DNA of 14,943 nt from Desulfofustis sp. (GTDB lineage: Bacteria > Desulfobacterota > Desulfobulbia > Desulfobulbales > Desulfocapsaceae): NCBI GenBank assembly GCA_029287755.1, contig JARFQM010000020.1, positions 1 to 14,943 on the forward strand. Reading direction: 5' to 3'. Every line of letters starts with the position of its first letter. Position 1 is the first letter of the stretch. Positions 1-7,288 of this stretch are shown here, piece after piece. The notes below the pieces were generated by a model. It saw only the letters and a list, made by a program, of their open reading frames with translations. It had not been told where the DNA came from and did not search any database. The position numbers and the translations under genes were made by a program.

Positions 1-555
1 CAACCGAGTTCCGGTTTATCTCAGGCAAAAACTTCGTCCCTGCGCACCCGCGCACTCTATTTTTTCAGACAATCAAACCTAGCCAGAAGAACCCTCTCGT
101 TGGGCGAATTTGCCCAGATTCTCACAAGCACAGGAAGATCAATCTGATTCAACCTCTCTTATGACTATGGTTGCCACGACTAATGTAGCTAAACAGCAGA
201 GCCTTATTTACTTATTATCCGCCGATTGACAAAATGAGCAAGACCGTGCACCCTGCATGGAATACTCCGCCCAGTCCATCCACCCACCACACGGATCTCA
301 GATGCCACTGCATAGAAATAAATTACCTGAGCCATTTGCACAGCGATCTTTTCGCCCACACTCTGCGTTATGCTCAAAATTTTATCCTCGGAATATCAAT
401 CATATGCCTGTGGTAAAATTTCTCGCAGGCCTTGATTTTGAACGAAAATCTTAGTTTTGCAAAAGGCTCACCTGATATGATTTTCTTTAGTCAGACCCTG
501 ACTCGCAGCTCTACAAGGCTTTCCTCCCAGATTTATAGACAGGCAGTGATTTTAC
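1..555. other. Gene-poor upstream region of tex
   Basis: I see no convincing gene in this stretch. The + strand reading frame from base 1 is open until a TGA at 145-147 and could be the tail of an upstream gene, but the 48 residues are not recognisable. Two overlapping short frames at 234-454 have no ribosome-binding site and an unnatural composition, so I treat them as chance. A small hairpin, TGGGC (101-105) with GCCCA (112-116), has no T-tract behind it. The tex promoter probably lies in the AT-rich second half; a possible -10 element TATGAT is at 476-481, without a convincing -35. Nothing else stands out. Confidence 0.5.
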
Positions 556-2673
556 ATGAATGAACAGCATCACACTATTATCGCACAAGAACTTCGGATT
601 TCTATTCCCCAGGTTGCCGCCACTGTCGATTTGCTGGCGGACGGAGCTACCGTTCCATTTATTTCCAGGTATAGAAAAGAGGCCACCGGTTCTCTTGATG
701 AGGTGCAGGTCACCGCTATACGGGACCGTCTTGCCGGGCTCGCCGAGCTGGACAAGAGGCGGCAAAGCATCATTGAATCGCTCGTCAAGCGGGAGTTGTT
801 GACTGGTGAGTTAAAAGCCAGCCTCTACAGGGCGGACAACCTGACAAGTCTGGAGGATCTCTACCTTCCTTATAAACCCAAGAGAAGAACAAGGGCCATG
901 ATCGCCTGTGAAAAGGGGTTGGAGCCGCTGGCCCGGGCTCTTTTCACACAAAACACGGACGACGTTGATGCGGCTGCTTATGTCAACGATGAAAAAGGTG
1001 TTGGCTCGATCGAAGAGGCCTATGCCGGTGCCAGGGATATCATCGCTGAATGGGTCAGTGAGAATCAGGAAGTTCGGGCAATTCTGCGGAGGCTGTATGC
1101 AGACAAGGCCGTAATAATTTCCAAAGTCGTCAAAAAGAATCAGGAGAGCGGGGGGAAGTTTCGCGACTATTTTGACTGGAGGGAAGAGGTAAAAAAAGCA
1201 CCAGGACATCGTCTCTTAGCCATGTTTCGGGGTGAAAAAGAGAAGGTACTTTCTCTGTCGGTAAAGCCGTCTGACGAATTGGCCCTGCCTCTGTTGAAGA
1301 ACCATTTTGCGGTACAAGGAGACAGGAAACAGGTTGAACTGGCTTTGCGTGACAGTTACAAACGGCTGCTCGGTCCTTCTCTGGAAAACGAGCTGCGGAA
1401 CAACCTTAAAGAGCGGGCAGACCAGGAAGCGATCAGCGTTTTTGCAGACAATCTGAGAGAATTGCTGCTTGCTGCTCCACTGGGACAAAAGCGCATCATG
1501 GCCCTGGACCCTGGTTTTCGAACCGGAGCCAAGCTGGTCTGCCTGGATGAACAGGGGACGCTTCAGTACTCGACGACAATCTACCCAGCCACGGGCGGCA
1601 AAAAAGATGATGCGGCCAGGATTATTAGGGATCTGTGCAGGAAATATAAGATAGAGGCAATTGCTGTCGGCAACGGCACTGCCGGAAGAGAGACAGAATC
1701 TTTTATCCGTGATCTCAACCTGGGGGCTGAGATCATTGTGACCCTGGTCAATGAGGACGGAGCGTCCATATATTCAGCCTCTGAGGTTGCCCGCCGTGAG
1801 TTTCCGGACCAGGATCTAACCGTTCGCGGGGCAATTTCCATAGGAAGGCGATTACAGGATCCCCTCGCGGAACTGGTAAAACTGGAACCGAAATCCATCG
1901 GTGTGGGACAGTATCAGCATGACGTTAATCAAGCGGAGCTGAAAAAGAGCCTGGAGGATGTGGTTGTCAGCTGCGTAAATTCAGTTGGTGTAGAGGTCAA
2001 CAGCGCTTCTCTCGAACTTCTCACCTATGTCTCCGGGCTTGGCCCGTCGCTTGCCGCTTCTCTCATCCAGTATCGGAATGACAACGGTCCTTATGCAAGC
2101 CGCAAGGAGTTTATGAAGGTTCCTCGCCTTGGGGCCAAGGCTTTTGAACAGAGTGCCGGTTTTCTGCGTATTCATGATGCAGAAAATTCTCTGGATGAAT
2201 CAGGCGTCCATCCGGAGAGATATTCCATCGTTGAGCAGATGGCTGCGGATGTCGGCTGCACGGTGGCTGATCTCATGGCTCGGGAAGATGCCAGGAAAAA
2301 GGTGGGCATAAGAAAGTATGTGAGTGACAGCCTGGGCCTGCCCACCCTGCGGGATATCATGGAGGAACTTGCCAAGCCTGGTCGTGATCCCCGCAAGAGA
2401 TTTACCGCTTTCACCTTTGCTGAGGGGATTCACACGATCAGTGATTTATTACCGGAGATGCGACTGCCGGGAATTATCACCAATGTAACGAAGTTCGGCG
2501 CTTTTGTAGATATAGGGGTTCACCAGGACGGTCTTATCCATATAAGTCAAATGGCGGATCGATTCGTCAAGGATCCTTCTGAAGTTGTGAAGGTGCGCCA
2601 GCAGGTGACGGTTCGGGTTATCGAGGTTGATGAGAAGCGAGGGCGGATTTCATTGTCACTGCGAGACGTCTAA
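556..2673 (+). CDS. tex: Tex family transcription accessory / RNA-binding protein
   Basis: A 705-residue cytoplasmic nucleic-acid-binding protein of the Tex (YhgF) family, which is linked to transcription and RNA metabolism; its exact biochemical role is still debated. The N-terminal helical part holds the family-typical segment LYLPYKPKRRTRA near residue 105. A YqgF/RNase-H-like domain begins at about 313 with ALDPGFRTG (316-324) and NGTAGRET further on. Tandem helix-hairpin-helix motifs follow (VSGLGPSLA, then VPRLGAKAFEQ, roughly 490-550). A C-terminal S1 domain starts near 635 with GIITNVTKFGAFVDIG and ends the protein at LSLRDV. It is shorter than the enterobacterial and Pseudomonas versions because it stops right after S1, which is common in other lineages. 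The ATG at 556 is chosen because the family N-terminus aligns there; the upstream AGGCAGTGA is only a weak Shine-Dalgarno. The gene appears monocistronic or loosely linked to the next one. Confidence 0.96.
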   Translation: MNEQHHTIIAQELRISIPQVAATVDLLADGATVPFISRYRKEATGSLDEVQVTAIRDRLAGLAELDKRRQSIIESLVKRELLTGELKASLYRADNLTSLEDLYLPYKPKRRTRAMIACEKGLEPLARALFTQNTDDVDAAAYVNDEKGVGSIEEAYAGARDIIAEWVSENQEVRAILRRLYADKAVIISKVVKKNQESGGKFRDYFDWREEVKKAPGHRLLAMFRGEKEKVLSLSVKPSDELALPLLKNHFAVQGDRKQVELALRDSYKRLLGPSLENELRNNLKERADQEAISVFADNLRELLLAAPLGQKRIMALDPGFRTGAKLVCLDEQGTLQYSTTIYPATGGKKDDAARIIRDLCRKYKIEAIAVGNGTAGRETESFIRDLNLGAEIIVTLVNEDGASIYSASEVARREFPDQDLTVRGAISIGRRLQDPLAELVKLEPKSIGVGQYQHDVNQAELKKSLEDVVVSCVNSVGVEVNSASLELLTYVSGLGPSLAASLIQYRNDNGPYASRKEFMKVPRLGAKAFEQSAGFLRIHDAENSLDESGVHPERYSIVEQMAADVGCTVADLMAREDARKKVGIRKYVSDSLGLPTLRDIMEELAKPGRDPRKRFTAFTFAEGIHTISDLLPEMRLPGIITNVTKFGAFVDIGVHQDGLIHISQMADRFVKDPSEVVKVRQQVTVRVIEVDEKRGRISLSLRDV

Positions 2674-2781
2674 TCTATGAAATCAGCCCCTTTTCTCTTC
2701 GTTTACCCATCAGAAAAATAACTTTTGGTTTGAACTGCAAATGACTCATTCGGGTGGACCAGTTAGGAGGCGTGCCTGCCG
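2674..2781. other. Short intergenic gap after tex
   Basis: No clear intrinsic terminator is visible after tex. The right end carries AGGAGG (2765-2770), immediately followed by a hairpin, GCGTGC (2770-2775) with GCACGC (2784-2789), that reaches into the next gene's possible TTG start. Confidence 0.4.
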
Positions 2782-3360
2782 TTGCACGCAGATAGGTGGA
2801 CGGAGATGAAAATTCGTGAAGAGATAATCAGCCTATTTAACAGGATGGCGACACATTCCAGGAAAACCAGGATCCTTCTCACACCGCTCGGTATCATAAT
2901 TTTCAGTTTGATCATAACGGCAATTATGCTTGCCGCTCTGGTTTGCGACAAACTGCTGCATTTGCCTCGATTCGTTCCGGAGGAAGCTCGATTAGTGCTG
3001 TCATTACCTCTGATGGCGATAGGAATTGCCGTTACCTTTTGGTCTGTTTTCTACTTTTTAAAGGCAAGAGGAACTCCGGTGCCTTTCAATCCTCCTCCCC
3101 AACTTGTAGAGACTGGGCCTTATCGATTTTCCAGAAACCCCATGCTTACGGGAGTCTTCATATTTTTATTTGGAACAGGTGTGTGGCTGAACTCGATCTC
3201 TCTGGTGTTTTTCTTCACACCGCTTTTTATCATCTTCATCGTGTGGGAGGTTAAGCAGATTGAAGAGCCTGAACTGATCAAGCGTCTGGGAAATGACTAC
3301 ATCGAATACCGAAAAAGAACTCCAATGTTTCTGCCGAATCTCAAGCGAAGAGGTAAATAA
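2782..3360 (+). CDS. Isoprenylcysteine / phospholipid methyltransferase-like membrane protein
   Basis: A small integral membrane protein (192 aa from TTG 2782, or 184 aa from ATG 2806) of the ICMT/PEMT methyltransferase superfamily. The C-terminal half carries the family signature: GPYRFSRNPML, then the EEPELIKRLGNDYIEYRKRTP block, which in this superfamily forms the SAM-binding region. Hydrophobic segments lie near residues 33-55, 72-94 and 118-155. Members methylate lipids or small hydrophobic molecules, but the substrate of stand-alone bacterial members is generally unknown, so none is assigned here. The start is ambiguous: AGGAGG lies 11 bases before TTG 2782, while AGGTGG (2794-2799) lies 6 bases before ATG 2806. 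I keep the longer frame but consider ATG 2806 equally likely. There is no functional link to the neighbouring phn genes that I can see. Confidence 0.88.
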   Translation: MHADRWTEMKIREEIISLFNRMATHSRKTRILLTPLGIIIFSLIITAIMLAALVCDKLLHLPRFVPEEARLVLSLPLMAIGIAVTFWSVFYFLKARGTPVPFNPPPQLVETGPYRFSRNPMLTGVFIFLFGTGVWLNSISLVFFFTPLFIIFIVWEVKQIEEPELIKRLGNDYIEYRKRTPMFLPNLKRRGK

Positions 3361-3640
3361 AACTTCCACCTAGCTGCAGGGGCACTGAGGTCATCTGATG
3401 TCCTTGGGCACGGTCGAGCTTGACATCTGAATCAATGAGGAAATGATGAGGAAATATATGGAAATACCTCCCTAAATAAGATAGGGTTTGGCTGGAGAGT
3501 ATGGCTGGGATTCTTTTTGCGGGCTCTGCTCGCGTGCCCAGTGGGCAGGTGAGGGGCGGCAGCCTTTCTGGCCTGGTCAGTCCAATGGAATTGTACCGTT
3601 GGGTGTTCAGCTAAGGGAAATCAACAGGAGGAGGTTCGTT
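3361..3640 (+). promoter_or_regulatory. Promoter and structured 5' leader region of phnD
   Basis: This 280-base gap has no credible gene. The heptamer CATCTGA occurs at 3392-3398 and 3424-3430, exactly 32 bases apart (about three helical turns). TTGACA (3420-3425) is followed after 16 bases by AATGAT (3442-3447), a plausible sigma70-type promoter. Downstream lies a series of potential RNA hairpins: CCCTA/TAGGG (3470-3486), GCGGGC/GCTCGC with a three-base loop (3519-3533) and TGCCC/GGGCA with a three-base loop (3535-3547), followed by a GC-rich stretch to about 3583. The segment ends with the strong ribosome-binding site AGGAGGAGG (3626-3634). I could not match it to a riboswitch class I know; whether it is a regulatory RNA is inference. 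Confidence 0.4.
3420..3447 (+). promoter_or_regulatory. Candidate sigma70-like promoter for the phn operon
   Basis: A perfect -35 consensus TTGACA (3420-3425) is separated by 16 bases from AATGAT (3442-3447), which matches four of six -10 positions. It lies within the CATCTGA direct repeat region and about 195 bases before the phnD start, leaving room for a structured leader. I see no clear Pho box. The prediction rests only on the hexamers. Confidence 0.3.
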
Positions 3641-4648
3641 ATGGGAAGGAAATTCTGTAAAGCAGCATCATCCATTGCAGTAGTGTTGAGTTTGGTTTTG
3701 CTTTATGCGCTGACATCGTGGGCTGCTGAGTGCAGCAATAGAGGAGATCTGGATGTCCAGTTTTGTGATGAGAACGGGGATCTTGTCGCAGACACGCCCA
3801 AAGACTCATCCGAGTGGCTGGATCCCTCGACACTGGTGTTCTCCTATACACCGGTCGAAGATCCTACTGTTTATGAGAATGTGTTCACCGAATTCATGGA
3901 GTACCTTTCCGAGAAGACGGGAAAACGGGTGAAATGGTACGGAGCCGAGTCCTACGCCGCCCAGGTGGAGGCCATGCGATCAGGACGGCTGCATGTGGCA
4001 GGCATTTCCACCGGGCCGACAGTTTTTGGCGTCAACCTTGCCGGTTACGTGCCCATGTCGATTATGTGTAAAGGAGACGGCACCTTTGGTTACAAGCTTC
4101 AGCTTATCACCCAGAAAGACAGTGATATCAATGAAGTGAAGGATCTGAAAGGCAGAAAAGTCGCACACGTGACTCCCTCTTCCAATTCCGGCAACCAGGC
4201 CCCCAGGGCCTTGTTCAAGTCTATGGGGGTAACCCCTGATGTTGATTATGAGGTAAACTATTCGGGCAAGCATGACAACTCGATCATGGGTGTGGCGAAC
4301 GGTGACTACGAGGCCGCACCAATCGCCTCAAGCGTCCTTGACCGAATGGTCACCAAAGGCGTGGTGAACAAGGATGATCTCAAGATAATCTGGGAGTCAG
4401 ACCCGTTTCCGACAACCTCATACGGTTTCGCCTACAACCTGAAGCCGGAACTTCAGGAGCAAATCAAAGAGGCCTTCTTGACCTTTGATTGGAAGGGAAC
4501 CGGTCTGGAGCAGGAATTTGGTAAACAGGCAGACAAGTTCTGCGCAATTACTTTCGAAAAGGAATGGAAACCTATTCGCATTATCCAGAAAGAAAATAAC
4601 ACGGTCTACAGCCAGGAAGCCTTGAACCAGATGAAAGTGAAAAAGTAG
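3641..4648 (+). CDS. phnD: PhnD-type phosphonate/phosphite ABC transporter binding protein
   Basis: Periplasmic substrate-binding protein (335 aa) of a phosphonate-type ABC importer. A Sec signal peptide covers about residues 1-29 (hydrophobic core AVVLSLVLLYALTSWA), with cleavage probably before AECS. The mature protein has the family features: YTPVEDP (69-75) in the first lobe, TPSSNSG (178-184), the serine-rich loop that holds the phosphonate oxyanion in PhnD proteins, and SGKHDNS (208-214). The N-terminal CSNRGDLDVQFC stretch contains two cysteines that could pair. The frame is open upstream to a TTG at 3488, but that extension is not protein-like, while ATG 3641 is preceded by AGGAGGAGG at six bases and by a proper signal peptide, so 3641 is the start. 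It is followed 179 bases later by phnC across a foldable spacer. Its ligand is unknown; phosphonates, phosphite or phosphate esters are all possible. Confidence 0.93.
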   Translation: MGRKFCKAASSIAVVLSLVLLYALTSWAAECSNRGDLDVQFCDENGDLVADTPKDSSEWLDPSTLVFSYTPVEDPTVYENVFTEFMEYLSEKTGKRVKWYGAESYAAQVEAMRSGRLHVAGISTGPTVFGVNLAGYVPMSIMCKGDGTFGYKLQLITQKDSDINEVKDLKGRKVAHVTPSSNSGNQAPRALFKSMGVTPDVDYEVNYSGKHDNSIMGVANGDYEAAPIASSVLDRMVTKGVVNKDDLKIIWESDPFPTTSYGFAYNLKPELQEQIKEAFLTFDWKGTGLEQEFGKQADKFCAITFEKEWKPIRIIQKENNTVYSQEALNQMKVKK

Positions 4649-4827
4649 AAGAAGAAATAATTTTCATCACAAATCAAAACTCTACCTGCCATCCTGAAAG
4701 GTTTTTAAAACCGGGGCAGCTGTAATGAGGCTGGCGCTTTCCCCCCGGATGGCAGGTTGTTCTTTGTTATGTTCTGATTCACTTCCGACCAAACATGATT
4801 TTAATGCCCGCCATTGCTAGGTAGATA
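4649..4827 (+). other. phnD-phnC spacer, non-coding
   Basis: A 179-base gap between two genes that would normally be tightly linked. It holds one large foldable element (4684-4757, listed separately), then a T-rich stretch, and a weak AGGT (4819-4822) ahead of the phnC start. No reading frame of interest is seen on either strand. Confidence 0.6.
4684..4757 (+). ncRNA. Intercistronic stem-loop element, possible attenuator
   Basis: ACCTGCCATCC (4684-4694) pairs perfectly with GGATGGCAGGT (4747-4757), an 11-bp stem closing a 52-base interior. Inside, GAAAG (4696-4700) can pair with CTTTC (4737-4741), GGTTTTTAAAACC (4700-4712) is a palindrome, and CAGC (4717-4720) faces GCTG (4730-4733), so a branched fold is possible. 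CCGGGG (4711-4716) can instead pair with CCCCGG (4743-4748), competing with the outer stem. The element is followed by TGTTCTTTGTT. The likely role is partial termination or mRNA-end stabilisation that keeps phnD above phnC/E; this is inference from position and pairing. Confidence 0.5.
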
Positions 4828-5655
4828 ATGTTCATCATCAAGGGTCTTTCAAAGACATACCCAGGTGGTTTTACCGCACTGGAGGAAATCAACCTGGAGA
4901 TATTACAGCCACAGGTGGTAATGATCATAGGTTCCTCAGGGGCAGGTAAATCTACTTTGATACGCTGTATCAACAGGCTGATCGAACCTACGACGGGGAG
5001 CGTGAAACTCAATGACATGGAAATCACGACCCTCGGGAAAAACGGTTTGCGCAAAGCCCGGCGGCGTATGGGGATGATTTTCCAGGAATACAATCTGGTT
5101 GATCGGTTGACCGTCATGGAAAATTTACTCTCGGGGCGTCTTGGCTACGTCAGCTTTTGGCAGGCCTATCGCAGAAAGTACAGCCCGGAAGACGTATCAG
5201 CCGCCTATGAGTTACTTGATAGAGTGGGCTTGACTGACAATTGCAACTCCAGGGCCGATGCCCTGTCTGGCGGGCAACGACAGCGTGTCGGTATTGCCCG
5301 GGCGCTGATGCAGCGGCCGGATCTTCTACTGGTAGATGAACCGACGGCAAGCCTGGACCCCAAGACTTCCAGGCAGATTATGCGGCTTATAGTCGAACTG
5401 GCAGCGGAACGGGGAACACCTGCAATGATTAATATTCACGATGTTGCCCTGGCGAGATCGTTTGCCGATCGAATAATAGGGCTGGCCGGGGGAAGGGTTG
5501 CATTTGATGGAACAGCGGCGGAAGTCTCTGATCAGGTATTGACAGAGATATATGGTGAAGAGGACTGGAGCGCCACCATCAAGGAAGATGAAAATGATCT
5601 CAATGGAGATGAGGGTATTTTCTCCAGAATTAATAAGGAATCGTCAGCGGGATGA
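4828..5655 (+). CDS. phnC: PhnC-type phosphonate ABC transporter ATPase
   Basis: ATP-binding subunit (275 aa) that drives the PhnD/PhnE importer from the cytoplasmic face. All nucleotide-binding motifs are intact: Walker A GSSGAGKS (35-42), Q-loop Gln86 in [11 protein letters not shown] signature LSGGQ (146-150), Walker B LLLVDE (166-171), D-loop SLD and the H-loop His204 in NIHD. The segment NLLSGRLG near residue 99 is typical of PhnC rather than of other ABC ATPases. An acidic C-terminal tail ([20 protein letters not shown]) extends a little past the usual end. The ATG at 4828 has only a weak AGGT-type ribosome-binding site, which fits with lower translation than phnD. The stop overlaps the next start as ATGA, implying translational coupling with phnE1. 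Confidence 0.95.
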   Translation: MFIIKGLSKTYPGGFTALEEINLEILQPQVVMIIGSSGAGKSTLIRCINRLIEPTTGSVKLNDMEITTLGKNGLRKARRRMGMIFQEYNLVDRLTVMENLLSGRLGYVSFWQAYRRKYSPEDVSAAYELLDRVGLTDNCNSRADALSGGQRQRVGIARALMQRPDLLLVDEPTASLDPKTSRQIMRLIVELAAERGTPAMINIHDVALARSFADRIIGLAGGRVAFDGTAAEVSDQVLTEIYGEEDWSATIKEDENDLNGDEGIFSRINKESSAG

Positions 5656-6443
5656 GTTATCCGACGACCTGGCAGCCCCCGCGTTTTTTCCCTAATCCAT
5701 ACGTTCGCTATGGCGTTATTCTGGGTGTGCTTTGCTACTTTCTTCTTTCCTACCTCACCCTGGAAGTCGATTGGCAGAGGACGCTGAAGGGAATTCCCCG
5801 GGCGATAGATATATTCCAGAGGATGTTTCCGCCTAATTTCAGCCGCTGGGAAATCCTGGTGCGCGGGGTACTTGAAAGCGTCCAAATGGCCCTCGCAGCG
5901 AGCTTCTTCGGCATGATCATCGCCATACCGGTGGGTCTCTGTGCCGCCAATAATCTGGTTCCCAAACCGGTCTATTACGCCGGGCGGGCCTTTCTCGGCA
6001 TTAGCAGAACCTTTCATGAAGTTATCGTCGCGATTTTCTTTGTGAAAATATTTGGTTTTGGTCCTCTGGCCGGCGTTTTGACCCTGATCGTGGCCAGTTT
6101 CAGCTTCATCGGCAAGATGATAGCAGAAGATATCGAGAATATGAGGCCAGGCAAACTGGAGGCCATCAGGGCCACCGGCGCCAGTTTTCCCAAACTGCTT
6201 CTTTATGCGGTCCAGCCCCACATCCTGCCGCGCTATATCGGCGTTTCAATCTATCGACTCGACGCCAACATCAGGCATTCTACGGTTGTCGGCATTGTCG
6301 GCGCCGGCGGAATCGGACAAACCTTGGCCGCCAGCTTTTCCCGCTACGACTACGGTTTTAGCCTGGCCATATTGATGACCATCGTGTCGCTGGTGTTTCT
6401 GGGGGAATTTTTTAGCAACTGGATACGGGCGAAACTGAGATGA
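5652..6443 (+). CDS. phnE: PhnE-type phosphonate ABC transporter permease (first copy)
   Basis: Inner-membrane permease subunit (263 aa) of the phn importer. It has about six hydrophobic segments, starting near residue 18 ([16 protein letters not shown]). The cytoplasmic coupling loop that contacts PhnC is seen as [16 protein letters not shown] with downstream LP at about 169-190, the EAA-type motif of binding-protein-dependent permeases. The C-terminal part has the PhnE-typical run [19 protein letters not shown]. The gene overlaps phnC by four bases and the second permease gene by four bases (ATGA at both junctions), so the three are almost certainly co-translated. It is a paralogue of the next gene; the two presumably form a heterodimer. 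Confidence 0.95.
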   Translation: MSYPTTWQPPRFFPNPYVRYGVILGVLCYFLLSYLTLEVDWQRTLKGIPRAIDIFQRMFPPNFSRWEILVRGVLESVQMALAASFFGMIIAIPVGLCAANNLVPKPVYYAGRAFLGISRTFHEVIVAIFFVKIFGFGPLAGVLTLIVASFSFIGKMIAEDIENMRPGKLEAIRATGASFPKLLLYAVQPHILPRYIGVSIYRLDANIRHSTVVGIVGAGGIGQTLAASFSRYDYGFSLAILMTIVSLVFLGEFFSNWIRAKLR

Positions 6444-7252
6444 GCCAGGTCGATTTTCAAGAGAAATACCCTCAGATCTGGAAACGCTTTACTCCCAGAG
6501 AGACCCTCATTCGCTATATCTGGTATGCCGGCATCGTTTTTATAGCCGTCTGGTCAGTCAGCAATCTCGACATACCCTGGTTCTATTTCCTGGATGCCCA
6601 CATCCAGGCAGCAGACCTGTTTACCCGAATGATACCGCCCTACTGGCCATTTTTCCTCGACATCATTCCGCCCCTTGTGGAGACCCTGCATATCGCGACT
6701 CTGGGTACCGTTTTCACTATTTTCCTGGCCTTTCCCGTGGCCATCCTGTCAGCGAGAAACACCACCTTCAATAAGACCACCTGGTTTCTTGGCCGACTTA
6801 TTCTGGTTACTTCGAGGTCGGTCAATACCGTCGTCTGGGGACTTCTGTTCGTCGCCATTTTTGGGCCGGGACCAGTTGCCGGAATTTTCTCGGTGGCCGC
6901 CCGGTCGATTGGCTTTGTGGGCAAGCTCATTGCCGAGGCCATAGAAGAAATCGATGTCGGGGCCGTTGAAGCCATCGAGGCTACCGGTGCTTCAAAATTG
7001 CAGATTCTGCTGGTAGGGGTGCTTCCCCAGGTCATGCCTGTAATTCTCGGAACAATCATCTATCGCTGGGATATCAATATCCGCGAATCTACCGTACTCG
7101 GGTTCGTCGGAGCCGGTGGAATCGGCATCGTGCTCTACTCTTCAATCAACCTTTTTGCCTGGCACGAAGTGTCGGTTATCCTGATTTCTATCTTTGGTGT
7201 GGTGATCCTCAGCGAATATCTCTCCATCAAAGCCAGGGCCAGGATCACCTAG
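6440..7252 (+). CDS. phnE: PhnE-type phosphonate ABC transporter permease (second copy)
   Basis: Second inner-membrane permease (270 aa), a diverged paralogue of the preceding PhnE. It shows the coupling-loop motif VEAIEATGASKLQILL at about 176-191 and the conserved C-terminal block DINIRESTVLGFVGAGGIG. A longer N-terminal soluble stretch (about 30 residues) precedes the first membrane segment near residue 28-45. Two consecutive phnE genes are common in phosphonate/phosphite transport operons. Its start lies inside the end of phnE1 (ATGA), and its stop lies within the palindrome CTAGGCGCCTAG (7249-7260). Confidence 0.95.
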   Translation: MSQVDFQEKYPQIWKRFTPRETLIRYIWYAGIVFIAVWSVSNLDIPWFYFLDAHIQAADLFTRMIPPYWPFFLDIIPPLVETLHIATLGTVFTIFLAFPVAILSARNTTFNKTTWFLGRLILVTSRSVNTVVWGLLFVAIFGPGPVAGIFSVAARSIGFVGKLIAEAIEEIDVGAVEAIEATGASKLQILLVGVLPQVMPVILGTIIYRWDINIRESTVLGFVGAGGIGIVLYSSINLFAWHEVSVILISIFGVVILSEYLSIKARARIT

Positions 7253-7288
7253 GCGCCTAGCGGCTTCTGGCCTCAGCCCTTTATTGTC

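Noticed and set aside
234..454. Two overlapping short open frames upstream of tex
   Set aside because: No ribosome-binding site, His/Pro/Ser-rich random-looking translation, and both overlap in different frames.
3488..3640. N-terminal extension of PhnD from TTG 3488
   Set aside because: It would bury the signal peptide behind 51 unlikely residues; ATG 3641 has a strong ribosome-binding site.
4684..4757. Cobalamin riboswitch in the phnD-phnC spacer
   Set aside because: The GGGGCAGCTGTAATG stretch recalls it faintly, but the conserved B12-box and core arrangement are missing.
5532..6221. 229-residue antisense frame across phnC/phnE1
   Set aside because: It mirrors strongly conserved PhnC and PhnE sequences in another frame and has no recognisable features.
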